From Comamonadaceae bacterium (GTDB lineage Bacteria; Pseudomonadota; Gammaproteobacteria; Burkholderiales; Burkholderiaceae_C): a stretch of 55,767 nucleotides of DNA. Positions 8,354 to 17,841 of this stretch are shown here, one piece after another (within the stretch, counting starts at the first letter, position 1; the number at the start of each line of letters is the position of its first letter). The notes under the pieces were generated by a model. That model ran no database searches. It worked only from the letters and a program-made list of their open reading frames with translations, and had not been told where the DNA came from. The position numbers and the translations under genes are program-made. The stretch spans positions 1 to 55,767 of the forward strand of contig JAIXOX010000039.1 of assembly GCA_027486555.1 (NCBI GenBank), written 5' to 3'.

Positions 8354-8391
8354 CCAAAGAAACAGCCCGCAGGGCCGAAGCGCTGCGGGCT
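8354..8391 (-). terminator. Intrinsic terminator of the torF-glnK-amtB operon
   Basis: AGCCCGCAG (8364-8372) pairs perfectly with CTGCGGGCT (8383-8391) around a 10-base loop. Read on the minus strand the hairpin is followed by TTTCTTT, 65 bp after the amtB stop. This is a good Rho-independent terminator for amtB and separates it from the lactonase gene. Confidence 0.72.
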
Positions 8392-8456
8392 GAAGACATG
8401 TGGACCAAGTGGCAGCCTGCGCCGCCACTTGCCATTCAACTTGTCGTGTCTGGCTT

Positions 8457-9995
8457 TTAGCCGTGGTAAGCCGACTCGCCGTGTGAGGAGATGTCCAAAC
8501 CTTCACGCTCTTCTTCTTCGGTGACACGCAGACCGATGGTCAGGTCCACGATCTTGAAGGCGACCACAGAGACGACACCCGACCACACGATGGTCAGCAG
8601 CACAGCCTTGGCTTGGATCCAAACTTGCGAAGCGATGGAATAAGCATCCGGCGTAATCATGGTCATCGTGACCCAGTCACCCATGGCGCTCGGGCCACCC
8701 AAGGCTGGCGAGTTGAACACACCGGTCAGCAAAGCACCGACGATACCGCCGACACCGTGGACACCGAACACGTCCAAGGAGTCGTCTGCACCCAGCATCT
8801 TCTTCAGACCGTTCACACCCCACAGGCAAGCGAAGCCAGCAACGAAGCCGATGATTACAGCACCACCCATACCCACGTTGCCCGCAGCTGGGGTGATGGC
8901 CACCAAGCCAGCCACCGCACCCGAAGCTGCACCCAACATGGAGGCTTTGCCGCGCATCAGCGCTTCACCCACACACCAGGCCAGAACAGCACCGGCTGTC
9001 GCGATCAAGGTGTTGATGAAGGCGAGTGCTGCGAAGCCGTTGGCTTCCAGGGCCGAGCCCGCGTTGAAGCCGAACCAACCCACCCACAGTAAAGACGCAC
9101 CGACCATGGTCAAGGTCAGGCTGTGAGGGGCCATGGATTCACGGCCATAACCCACGCGCTTGCCCACCATGAAGGCACCCACCAAGCCAGCCACAGCGGC
9201 GTTGATGTGCACCACAGTGCCACCCGCGAAGTCCAACGCACCCCATTGCCACAAAAGACCGGCTTTGGACGTCATTTCTTCGGCCACTTCTTTGGAAGCG
9301 TAAGCGTCAGGACCCATCCAGAACCAGACCATGTGCGCCACAGGCAGGTAACTGAATGTGAACCACAGCACCATGAAAGCGAGCACGGCAGAGAACTTGA
9401 TGCGCTCAGCGAAGGCACCGACGATCAAAGCGCAAGTGATGCCTGCGAACGTGGCCTGGAAGGCGGCGAACGAGATTTCAGGAATCACAACACCTTTGCT
9501 GAAGGTGGCGGCGTTGGCGAATGTGCCCGCGACGTTGTCCCAAATGCCCTTCATGAACAGGCGGTCAAAACCACCAATGAACGCATTGCCTTCGGTGAAC
9601 GCCAAGCTGTAGCCGTACACAAACCACAACACGGTGATCATGGAGAAGGTGACCACAACCTGCATCAGCACAGACAGCATGTTTTTGCTGCGGACCAAGC
9701 CGCCGTAGAACAGCGCCAAGCCGGGGATGACCATCAAGATCACAAGGATCGTGGACAGCATCATCCAGCCGGTGTCGGCCTTGTTGGGCACCAAGACGGG
9801 GGCAGCTTCTGCTGCAGCGGGAGCGGCGGCAGGTGCTGGCGCTGTTGCAACAGCGGGGGCTGCATCGGCCTTGGCTTCAGCCGCAGGCGCCGTTACGGCA
9901 GCGGGTGCGGTCTGAGCCGTAGCGACCGAAGCCGCTCCGAACACACCGAACCCCAGACTCAGGCCCAAGGCCAAAGTAGCGAGTAGCTTTTTCAT
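8457..9995 (-). CDS. amtB: Ammonium transporter AmtB
   Basis: 512 aa from the ATG at 9993-9995, which has an AAGAGAG Shine-Dalgarno; a TTG further upstream in frame is less likely. A signal peptide is followed by a low-complexity Ala/Pro stretch of about 45 residues, then the eleven-helix Amt core. Hallmarks include FYGGLVRSKN (near 95-105), the DFAGGTVVHI channel segment and the conserved DDSLDVFGVHGVGG motif near the second pore His. It imports ammonium through the inner membrane and is gated by GlnK, encoded just upstream. The Ala/Pro linker is longer than in E. coli AmtB. Confidence 0.95.
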   Translation of the reverse strand: MKKLLATLALGLSLGFGVFGAASVATAQTAPAAVTAPAAEAKADAAPAVATAPAPAAAPAAAEAAPVLVPNKADTGWMMLSTILVILMVIPGLALFYGGLVRSKNMLSVLMQVVVTFSMITVLWFVYGYSLAFTEGNAFIGGFDRLFMKGIWDNVAGTFANAATFSKGVVIPEISFAAFQATFAGITCALIVGAFAERIKFSAVLAFMVLWFTFSYLPVAHMVWFWMGPDAYASKEVAEEMTSKAGLLWQWGALDFAGGTVVHINAAVAGLVGAFMVGKRVGYGRESMAPHSLTLTMVGASLLWVGWFGFNAGSALEANGFAALAFINTLIATAGAVLAWCVGEALMRGKASMLGAASGAVAGLVAITPAAGNVGMGGAVIIGFVAGFACLWGVNGLKKMLGADDSLDVFGVHGVGGIVGALLTGVFNSPALGGPSAMGDWVTMTMITPDAYSIASQVWIQAKAVLLTIVWSGVVSVVAFKIVDLTIGLRVTEEEEREGLDISSHGESAYHG

Positions 9996-10018
9996 TGTTT
10001 GACTCTCTTTCTTGTCTG

Positions 10019-11135
<1,117 letters not shown>

Positions 11136-11333
11136 GAGGAACTCCAAGGAAGTGAAGAAAGGACAAGCTCCTCATGCACAGAGCGTGCCAACCCATGCTG
11201 CGCGCCACGTACCCGGGCATTTACCAGTGCATTTGCACACGCTGCATGTTTGAATGGCATTTCAACAAGAAAGGCACGCACTGACGGCGTGCCAGAACAC
11301 ACACCATGCACCAGCATGGGGCAGGGAGGGGTT

Positions 11334-12866
11334 ATGAGTCTCAGTTTGGTGCACAGCCGCGCCTTGGTCGGCCTTCAAGCGCCCGCCGTCACCGTTGAAG
11401 TGCACATGGCCAATGGCCTGCCCAGCTTCACGCTGGTGGGCCTGGCCGATGTGGAGGTCAAAGAAGCCCGCGAACGCGTGCGCTCGGCCCTGCAAAACAG
11501 TGGGCTCGATTTTCCGCACAACCAACGCATCACCGTCAACCTGGCCCCGGCCGACTTGCCCAAAGATTCGGGTCGGCTGGATTTGCCCATAGCGCTGGGC
11601 ATCTTGGCGGCCAGTGGCCAAATTGACGCGAGCAAACTGGCGGGCTACGAATTTGCAGGCGAGTTGTCGCTGTCGGGCGAGCTGCGTCCGGTGCGCGGCG
11701 CACTGGCCATGAGCCTGGTGCTGCGCCAGCAGCAGGTGCGCACGCGGCTGGTCTTGCCCCCGGGCAGCGCCGAAGAAGCGGCGCTGGTGCCCGATACCGA
11801 AGTGTTCAGGGCCCGCCACCTGCTGGATGTGGTGCAGCAGTTTTTGCCCCCGTCGAACGAAACCCCGCCCGAGCCCAGCGACGGATGGTGCCGCATGGCC
11901 GCCACCACGCCCAGCGCCCCGCCACGCTATGCCGACCTGGCCGATGTGAAAGGTCAGGCGGGCATCAAACGGGTGCTGGAGATCGCTGCCGCCGGGGGCC
12001 ACTCACTGCTCATGGTGGGTCCACCAGGCTCGGGCAAGTCCATGCTGGCGCAGCGCTTTGCGGGTTTGTTGCCGCCGATGGCGATTGAGGACGCCCTGGA
12101 ATCAGCGGCCATCGCCAGCCTGGCCGGACGTTTTGACCTGAGCCGCTGGGCACAACGCCCCACAGCCCAACCGCACCACTCGGCCAGTGCCGTGGCCTTG
12201 GTGGGGGGCGGCTCGCCACCCCGGCCTGGCGAGATCTCACTGGCTCACCACGGTGTGCTGTTTTTGGACGAGTTGCCCGAATTCCCCCGCGCGGCTCTGG
12301 AAGCGCTGCGCGAGCCCCTGGAAACCGGCACCATCACCATCGCCCGCGCAGCCCGTCGAGCCGAGTTTCCGGCGCGCTTTCAGTTGATTGCGGCCATGAA
12401 CCCCTGCCCCTGCGGCTATTTGGGCAGCACCACTCGGGCCTGCCGCTGCTCGCCTGACCAGGTCAGCCGCTACCAGGGCAAGCTCAGCGGTCCCTTGCTT
12501 GACCGCATCGATTTGCACATCGAGGTGCCCAGCCTGCCCGCACAAGACCTGCTGAACGCGCCGCCCGGTGAAAGCACCGAGGCGATTGCCGCGAGAAGTT
12601 GGGCGGCACGCCAACGCGCCTTGGCCCGCCAGGGCTGCGCCAACACCGACTTGCAAGGCCAGGCCATCGACGCCCAAGCGCAGCTGGACGACAAGGCTGC
12701 GGCATTGCTGCAAAAAGCCGCCGCCAAACTGGGCTGGAGCGGGCGCAGCGTGCACCGCAGCCTCAAAGTCGCCCGCACCATCGCCGACCTGTCGGGCAGC
12801 GACACCATTGCCGCCTCGCATGTGGCCGAAGCGGTGCAGTACCGGCGGGTGCTCAAGGAGCACTGA
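11334..12866 (+). CDS. comM: YifB/ComM family Mg-chelatase-like AAA+ ATPase
   Basis: 510 aa from the ATG at 11334, which follows GGGAGGGG; the upstream in-frame extension is noncoding. An N-terminal Lon-S5-like domain (1-170) contains the LVGLADVEVKEARERVRSA block. The AAA+ module has Walker A GPPGSGKS (229-236) and Walker B VLFLDELPEF, followed by a MNPCPCGYLG zinc-like motif and the Mg_chelatase_C domain. In naturally competent bacteria ComM is a hexameric helicase that extends heteroduplexes during transformation. It diverges from torF with about 200 bp between. No competence genes are nearby. Confidence 0.92.
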   Translation: MSLSLVHSRALVGLQAPAVTVEVHMANGLPSFTLVGLADVEVKEARERVRSALQNSGLDFPHNQRITVNLAPADLPKDSGRLDLPIALGILAASGQIDASKLAGYEFAGELSLSGELRPVRGALAMSLVLRQQQVRTRLVLPPGSAEEAALVPDTEVFRARHLLDVVQQFLPPSNETPPEPSDGWCRMAATTPSAPPRYADLADVKGQAGIKRVLEIAAAGGHSLLMVGPPGSGKSMLAQRFAGLLPPMAIEDALESAAIASLAGRFDLSRWAQRPTAQPHHSASAVALVGGGSPPRPGEISLAHHGVLFLDELPEFPRAALEALREPLETGTITIARAARRAEFPARFQLIAAMNPCPCGYLGSTTRACRCSPDQVSRYQGKLSGPLLDRIDLHIEVPSLPAQDLLNAPPGESTEAIAARSWAARQRALARQGCANTDLQGQAIDAQAQLDDKAAALLQKAAAKLGWSGRSVHRSLKVARTIADLSGSDTIAASHVAEAVQYRRVLKEH

Positions 12867-12979
12867 GGCTTGAGGGCCTTCTCACAAGCACTTACAACTT
12901 CAGAGCCCTGCAGTGCCGCGCAGTCAACGCACAGCGGCACCAGCCGTTAAAGAGGCACTTACACCCTCAAGGCCCCTTC

Positions 12980-13357
12980 ATGAACAACGTCTTGCGCCCA
13001 ATGGTCTTGGGCATTTTGATCGCCAGTGTCAGCAGCCTGGCCTTGGCCGAAGGACGCCACGGCTCTCGCCACCCAGGCACCAGTCATGGCCACCACGGCA
13101 AACATGGCAACCACCGCGCCGCCGAGTGGCTGGGGGCTTTGGTGGTTCTGGGCCTGGCCGGTGCAGCCATCAGTGCCGCAGCCAGCCCACCCGAACCTGC
13201 AACCCCGCTTGTCAGCTACGTTTCACCGCCCATCGGCTATGCAGCACCCCCGCCTGCACCGGTCAACGCCAATTATTTTTGCGCTTCGGCCAGACAGTTC
13301 TACCCCTACACCGCCTACTGTCCCGAAGGTTGGCAACTGGTCTTGCCTGCGCGCTGA
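12980..13357 (+). CDS. His-rich secreted protein with conserved two-Cys tail
   Basis: 125 aa, not assigned to a functional family. A signal peptide (1 to about 24) is followed by a His/Gly-rich segment (HGSRHPGTSHGHHGKHGNH), a hydrophobic helix (about 50-68), a proline-rich linker and a C-terminal module with Cys, paired Tyr/Pro and a second Cys before GW (FCASARQFYPYTAYCPEGW). That last pattern recurs in many small betaproteobacterial envelope proteins, from memory. The His-rich part could bind metal. The ATG at 12980 fits the signal peptide. It stands alone 113 bp after comM. Confidence 0.72.
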   Translation: MNNVLRPMVLGILIASVSSLALAEGRHGSRHPGTSHGHHGKHGNHRAAEWLGALVVLGLAGAAISAAASPPEPATPLVSYVSPPIGYAAPPPAPVNANYFCASARQFYPYTAYCPEGWQLVLPAR

Positions 13358-13420
13358 GGGCCTGCACGCGCCGCGCTCGCGCTGAAGACCCGGGGGTGAC
13401 GGGTTCACGATAATGTGCCC

Positions 13421-14641
13421 ATGCAGAATTCACCTGGCCAATCCATGAGAACTTTAAATTTGGGCCCCTTCAGCTTCTGGCTGTCGCTGCCCCAGCTCAT
13501 CACATGGGGCAGTGTTTTCTACACCTTCTCGCTGTTGATGACACCACTCGAAGCCGAGTTGGGCATGACGCGTGCCGAATCGTCTTTGGCCTTCAGCATG
13601 TCGCTGCTCGCCGAGGGTTTGATGGCCTATGGCGTGGGGCGTTGGATCGATGCCGGGCGGGAGCGCTGGGTCATGACACTGGGCTCAGTGTGGGTGGGTG
13701 TGGGCCTGGTAGGGCACAGTTTCGTGACCACGGTGGCGGGTTTTTATGCCGCCTGGCTCTGGCTGGGCCTGGGCATGGCGGCCACGCTTTACACACCGGT
13801 GTTTGCCTTGGTCACACGCCGCTTTCCACAGGACTTTCGGCGCGCCATCATCACCCTGACTTTTTTGGGCGGGCTGGCCAGCACGGTGTTCATTCCGCTG
13901 TTCGCTTGGTGGATGGAGCTGTGGGGTTGGCGTCAAGCCCTGTGGGCACTGGCGGCGATGCAGTTTTTGATTTGTGCGCCGCTCCATGCCTGGTTGCTGC
14001 AAGGCGCGCCGCTCAAAGTTCTGGAAACCACTTCGCACGACGCGGTGCCACCGGCCTCGGTGCGCGAACACCTGCGCCACGCACCCTTTTGGCTGTTGGC
14101 GGTTTTCATGGTGCTCACCATGTCGGTCACCTCGGCCTTGCCCGCGCACATGATCGCCTTGCTGCAAGAGTCTGGCTTGTCACCCGCCTGGGTGATCGCC
14201 ATCCCGGCGGCCATCGGGGTGATCCAGGTGCTGGGGCGTTTGGTGCTGTTTGTGTTTGAGCGTTACTGGGACGTGCACGCCGCCAACCGCTGGATTCCCA
14301 CGCTGATTCCGGCGGGCGTTCTGGCCTTGCTGATCGGTGGGCTCAGCCCGCTGGCTTCGCTGGTGTTTGTGCTGTTGTATGGCCTAGGCAATGGCATGAA
14401 CACCATCGTCAAGGGCACGGCCATGGCGCAATACGTCAGCCGCGCCCACGTTGGGCAGCTCAACGGCCTGCTGGGCCTGCCGATTGCGCTGGCCCGCGCA
14501 GCCGCGCCTTTGACGCTGGGCCTGCTGTGGTCGCCCCTACACGGCTACACCCTGGCGCTGTGGTGGCTGTTGCTAGCCAGTTTGCTGGGCACGGCCGCGC
14601 TGTGGGCGGCGCAAAGGTATGCCCGTGCAGCACAGCAATGA
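13421..14641 (+). CDS. Major facilitator superfamily transporter
   Basis: 406 aa with about twelve hydrophobic segments and the MFS cytoplasmic loop signature in weak form after helix 2 (GVGRWIDAGRERWVM, about 70-85). Such monocarboxylate-type MFS proteins export or import small organic anions, but the substrate cannot be read from sequence. The ATG at 13421 was chosen; a GTG at 13415 is two codons upstream. No regulator or enzyme is linked. The gene ends 20 bases before the palindromic promoter of the rhodanese operon. Confidence 0.85.
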   Translation: MQNSPGQSMRTLNLGPFSFWLSLPQLITWGSVFYTFSLLMTPLEAELGMTRAESSLAFSMSLLAEGLMAYGVGRWIDAGRERWVMTLGSVWVGVGLVGHSFVTTVAGFYAAWLWLGLGMAATLYTPVFALVTRRFPQDFRRAIITLTFLGGLASTVFIPLFAWWMELWGWRQALWALAAMQFLICAPLHAWLLQGAPLKVLETTSHDAVPPASVREHLRHAPFWLLAVFMVLTMSVTSALPAHMIALLQESGLSPAWVIAIPAAIGVIQVLGRLVLFVFERYWDVHAANRWIPTLIPAGVLALLIGGLSPLASLVFVLLYGLGNGMNTIVKGTAMAQYVSRAHVGQLNGLLGLPIALARAAAPLTLGLLWSPLHGYTLALWWLLLASLLGTAALWAAQRYARAAQQ

Positions 14642-14660
14642 ACCGTGTATCCGGATGGTC

Positions 14661-14684
14661 TTATATCTTCAAGAGCATATATAA
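14661..14684 (+). promoter_or_regulatory. AT-rich palindrome before the rhodanese-YeeE operon
   Basis: TTATAT (14661-14666) and ATATAA (14679-14684) form an inverted repeat with a 12-bp spacer about 85 bp upstream of the rhodanese start. The sequence is markedly AT-rich against its surroundings and contains TATATAAC as a possible -10. YeeE-type operons are often controlled by ArsR-family sulfur sensors that bind AT-rich dyads, so an operator is plausible. No such regulator gene is in the window. Confidence 0.4.
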
Positions 14685-14767
14685 CCAACTAAAAAATCGT
14701 TCCCATGTCTGAAGGGGCTGACCACAATCTGGTCATCTTCTGCTCTACCCTTTCAGGAAACGATCCC

Positions 14768-15718
14768 ATGAAACACTTCTCTGCTTTGGTTTTGGCCTTG
14801 ACGGCCGCCAGCTTCAGCGCAAGCGCCCTGGCCACCCAACCCCTGCTCAGTCCAGCCGAACTGCAGGCCAAATTGTCGGACGCCAACGTGCGCGTGATCG
14901 ACATCCGAGACCCCAAGTCGTATGCCGCCAACCACATCCCCGGCGCAGTCAATGCGCCTTATGGCACTTGGCGCGGCCCGGCCAATAACCCTGGCGAATT
15001 GCCTGGCCTGCCCAAGTTGACCACCTTGGTGCAAAGCCTGGGCCTCACGCCCAGCACCCACGCGGTGGTGGTCTCCAGCGGTGCAGACGCCACCGACTTC
15101 GGCGCTTCGGCTCGCGTTTACTGGACGCTCAAGGTGCTGGGCCTCAAAGAGCTGTCGGTGCTCAACGGCGGCGTCAAGGGCTGGACCACAGCCGGTTTGC
15201 CGCAAAACAACCAGGCCGTGAAAGTCGCGGCCAGCAGCTTCCAGCCGCAAATCGACAAGAGCCTGGTCGCCACCAAAGAAGAGCTGGTGGCCCGCGTGAA
15301 AGCCGGTGACGCCGCCCTGATCGACGCCCGCCCGGCCGACTTCTTCAAGGGCGACACACGCCATGTGGCCGCCAGCGTGCCCGGCACCTTGCAAGGCGCG
15401 GTAAACGTGGAACACGACAAATGGTTTGCCCCCGGCACCTCCACCTTTGTGAGTGCCGACCAAGCACAAAAAGTGGCCGCGTCCAGCCCCATCGATCCGG
15501 CCAAAGAGACCGTGTCCTTTTGCAACACCGGCCATTGGGCCGCGACCAACTGGTTTGCCATGTCCGAAGTGCTGGGCCAGAAAAACGTGAAGCTCTACGC
15601 TGGCTCGATGGTCGAGTGGTCCAAAGACCCCAACGGGCTGCCCATGGCCAACGTGCCAAGCCGCCCCAAGCAGTTGCTGATCGACGCCAAGTTCTGGGCT
15701 GAGAAAACCTTCAAATAA
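14768..15718 (+). CDS. Periplasmic tandem-rhodanese sulfurtransferase
   Basis: 316 aa. The signal peptide (1 to about 22, ending SASALA) implies export. There are two rhodanese domains: 27-145 and 165-305. The second has the active-site Cys C252 in FCNTGHWA. In the first the equivalent loop reads SSGADATD, with Ser in place of Cys, so it is probably structural. Sulfurtransferases of this type move sulfane sulfur (or selenium) from thiosulfate-like donors. It is the first gene of an operon with the YeeE channel 9 bp downstream. The ATG at 14768 fits the signal peptide. Confidence 0.87.
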   Translation: MKHFSALVLALTAASFSASALATQPLLSPAELQAKLSDANVRVIDIRDPKSYAANHIPGAVNAPYGTWRGPANNPGELPGLPKLTTLVQSLGLTPSTHAVVVSSGADATDFGASARVYWTLKVLGLKELSVLNGGVKGWTTAGLPQNNQAVKVAASSFQPQIDKSLVATKEELVARVKAGDAALIDARPADFFKGDTRHVAASVPGTLQGAVNVEHDKWFAPGTSTFVSADQAQKVAASSPIDPAKETVSFCNTGHWAATNWFAMSEVLGQKNVKLYAGSMVEWSKDPNGLPMANVPSRPKQLLIDAKFWAEKTFK

Positions 15719-15727
15719 GCTTGCGCC

Positions 15728-16801
15728 ATGAAACGACTGCCCTTGACGGCCCTGCTGGCCGCCTTCTTCCTCTTTTTGGCGCTGGCCGTGTCCATCCGCC
15801 AGGCGGTGTTGATGCTGGTGGGTGTGGGCATGGGGGCGGCTTTGGCGGGTGCGCGCTTTGGCTTCACCACCGGCTGGCGGCAACTGATTGAGCAGCGCAA
15901 CCCGCAAGGCGTGGCCGGGCAGGTGCTGCTCTTGGCGCTGGCCAGCTTGGCGGCGCTGCCACTGCTGGGGCAGTTTTCTGAATTGCAAGCCGCTTTGGGG
16001 CCACCCAGCGTGAGCCTGCTTGTGGGCGCTTTTGTGTTCGGGCTGACCATGCAAATTGCCGACGGCTGCGGCTCGGGCACTTTGTACAAAGCCGGTTTGG
16101 GCGTGCCACTGAATATGGGCATCTTGCCGCTGTTTGCCTTGGGCAGTTTTTTGGGCTCGGTGCATTTGGACAGCTGGCTGTCGCTGGGCCAAATGGCCCC
16201 GGTCAGTTTTTCAGTCGAATACGGCACAGGCGGCGCGCTGGCCCTGACGCTGGCTTTGCTGGCCGCCGTGCTGGTGGCGGTACGTCTGTGGGTGGGCGCG
16301 GGCCAAACCTGGCTGGACAAACGCTGGATCTGGGGTGCCGTGGCGCTGGCGGTGCTGGCCACACTCAACTTGCTGCTGGCGGGCCAACCCTGGGGCGTGG
16401 TGTACGGCTTTGGCCTGTGGGCGGCCAAGGTGTCGGTGGCGCTGGGCGCTTTTGACCCCACGGCCAACGCCTTTTGGGGCCAAGCGGGCAATGCGCAACG
16501 CCTGACCCAAACCGTGTTCATGGACGTGACCACCATCACCAACATCGGCATCTTGGGCGGTGCGCTGTGGGTTTCGGCCAAAGCCGCCTCCAACAGCACG
16601 CCTTTGACCACCCAGCAATGGGTGATTGGCTTGGTGGCCGGTTTCGTCATGGGCTACAGCTCGCGCTTGGCCTTTGGTTGCAACATCGGCGCCATGCTCA
16701 GCGGCATCTCCACCGGCAGCTTGCACGGCTGGATCTGGGTGCCCCTGGCCTTTGCAGGCACGTTGATCGGTGTGCGCGTGCGCCGCCATTACCAATTTTG
16801 A
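15728..16801 (+). CDS. YeeE/YedE family thiosulfate (or selenium) transport protein
   Basis: 357 aa integral membrane protein with about nine helices and the conserved cysteine motifs of the family, DGCGSGT near 118 and FGCNIGAM near 318. Characterised members (TsuA) pass thiosulfate through a chain of cysteines; others are linked to selenium genes. It follows the periplasmic rhodanese, which would act on the same sulfur compound, and is followed 10 bp later by a 55-aa membrane peptide. A PhnDCEE-type importer converges on it. Sulfur use is the default reading; selenium is possible given the neighbourhood. Confidence 0.87.
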   Translation: MKRLPLTALLAAFFLFLALAVSIRQAVLMLVGVGMGAALAGARFGFTTGWRQLIEQRNPQGVAGQVLLLALASLAALPLLGQFSELQAALGPPSVSLLVGAFVFGLTMQIADGCGSGTLYKAGLGVPLNMGILPLFALGSFLGSVHLDSWLSLGQMAPVSFSVEYGTGGALALTLALLAAVLVAVRLWVGAGQTWLDKRWIWGAVALAVLATLNLLLAGQPWGVVYGFGLWAAKVSVALGAFDPTANAFWGQAGNAQRLTQTVFMDVTTITNIGILGGALWVSAKAASNSTPLTTQQWVIGLVAGFVMGYSSRLAFGCNIGAMLSGISTGSLHGWIWVPLAFAGTLIGVRVRRHYQF

Positions 16802-16811
16802 TGGAGGCCGC

Positions 16812-16979
16812 ATGAGCACCACGCACCAATTACAAGCGGTTTTCTGGCTCGGCCTGGCTGCCTTTTTGAGCTGGGACTTCATGGTCTCGGCCCCGGTGGA
16901 CCTGCGCAACGAACCCCCGCTGATCGCAGCGGGTTCTGGCCAAGCCACGAGCGGTGGACACTGCTCGATGGCGAAGTGA
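16812..16979 (+). CDS. Small single-helix membrane peptide in the YeeE operon
   Basis: 55 aa, with no family recognised. A GGAGG site sits six bases before the ATG at 16812, giving one of the clearest ribosome sites in the region. Residues about 7-26 form one hydrophobic helix, followed by a short polar tail (VDLRNEPPL) with a single Cys near the end (GGHCSMAK). The tight spacing to yeeE and the strong RBS support a real gene. It may be an accessory subunit of the channel or carry its Cys as a relay; this is inference. Confidence 0.6.
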   Translation: MSTTHQLQAVFWLGLAAFLSWDFMVSAPVDLRNEPPLIAAGSGQATSGGHCSMAK

Positions 16980-17007
16980 ATCAACTGCGCCTGAACACCT
17001 TAGCGCC

Positions 17008-17841
17008 TCACCGTGTCAACCAGCGCCGCGCTGCAAAGCTCAGCGCATCCACGCACGCCACCATCAGTAGCATGGCCGCCAAAATGGTCGCCGTCTTGTT
17101 CATGTGGAACAGGCCCATGTGGAAGGACAGCAATTGACCCAAACCACCTGCGCCCACCACGCCCAGCACGGCGGCGGCGCGGATGTTGTTTTCCCAGCGG
17201 TAGAGCGTGTAGCTCATGAGCTGCGGCAGCACCTGCGGCAAAGTGGCATAAAAGAAAACGCGCAGCGGCCCCACGCCTTGGGTGCGCAAGGCGTCTCCGG
17301 GGCCGGTGGGGATGTTCTCCATGGCCTCGGCAAACAGGCGGCCCAGCACACCACTGGTGTGCAGCGCCAGCGCCAAAGTGCCCGCCATGGGCCCCAAGCC
17401 CGCTGAGATCAAAAGCAAAGCGGCCCACACCAACTCAGGAATGGCGCGCAGGGCATTGAGCAACCAGCGCGTGGGGCTGCGCAGCCAGGCCGAATCTTGG
17501 GCGGACATGCGGCTGGCCGGCACAGCCAGCGCCAAGCCCAGCACCGCCGCAATGACCGTGCCCAGCGCCGACATGGCCAAGGTTTCCCACGCAGCCCAAG
17601 CCACCTTGTTCACAAACATGGGCGACAGATCGGGCGGGAAAAACTCGGCCACAAAGCGGCCCATGCTGCGCGCCGCTTCCATCGATGCAAAAGCGGTCCA
17701 ATCGAGCTCCAGCGACACAAAACTGGCCACCACCAGCACCAGCAGGGCCGCTGTGAACCAGCAGGCGCGGCAGCGTGCATCAAAGATCGGTGGCGGCAAT
17801 TTATACGGCGGGTTGGCCGCTTCGCGTGAAAAAGGCTTCAT
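17008..17841 (-). CDS. PhnE-like ABC transporter permease (second)
   Basis: 277 aa with about six helices and the permease EAA-type loop (ENIPTGPGDALRTQGVG, about 170-186). The conserved YRWENNIRAA and VLGVVGAGGLGQLL blocks are typical of PhnE permeases. The start was taken at the ATG at 17839-17841, which overlaps the previous permease stop by four bases; the longer open frame reads through that gene. It is the last gene of the phnD-C-E-E-like operon and should form the heteromeric channel with the other PhnE. The ligand is discussed under the binding protein. Confidence 0.88.
   Translation of the reverse strand: MKPFSREAANPPYKLPPPIFDARCRACWFTAALLVLVVASFVSLELDWTAFASMEAARSMGRFVAEFFPPDLSPMFVNKVAWAAWETLAMSALGTVIAAVLGLALAVPASRMSAQDSAWLRSPTRWLLNALRAIPELVWAALLLISAGLGPMAGTLALALHTSGVLGRLFAEAMENIPTGPGDALRTQGVGPLRVFFYATLPQVLPQLMSYTLYRWENNIRAAAVLGVVGAGGLGQLLSFHMGLFHMNKTATILAAMLLMVACVDALSFAARRWLTR

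Noticed and set aside
14753..16192. 479-aa antisense frame over the rhodanese and YeeE genes
   Set aside because: Composition is His/Gln/Gly-rich shadow coding opposite two well-supported genes.
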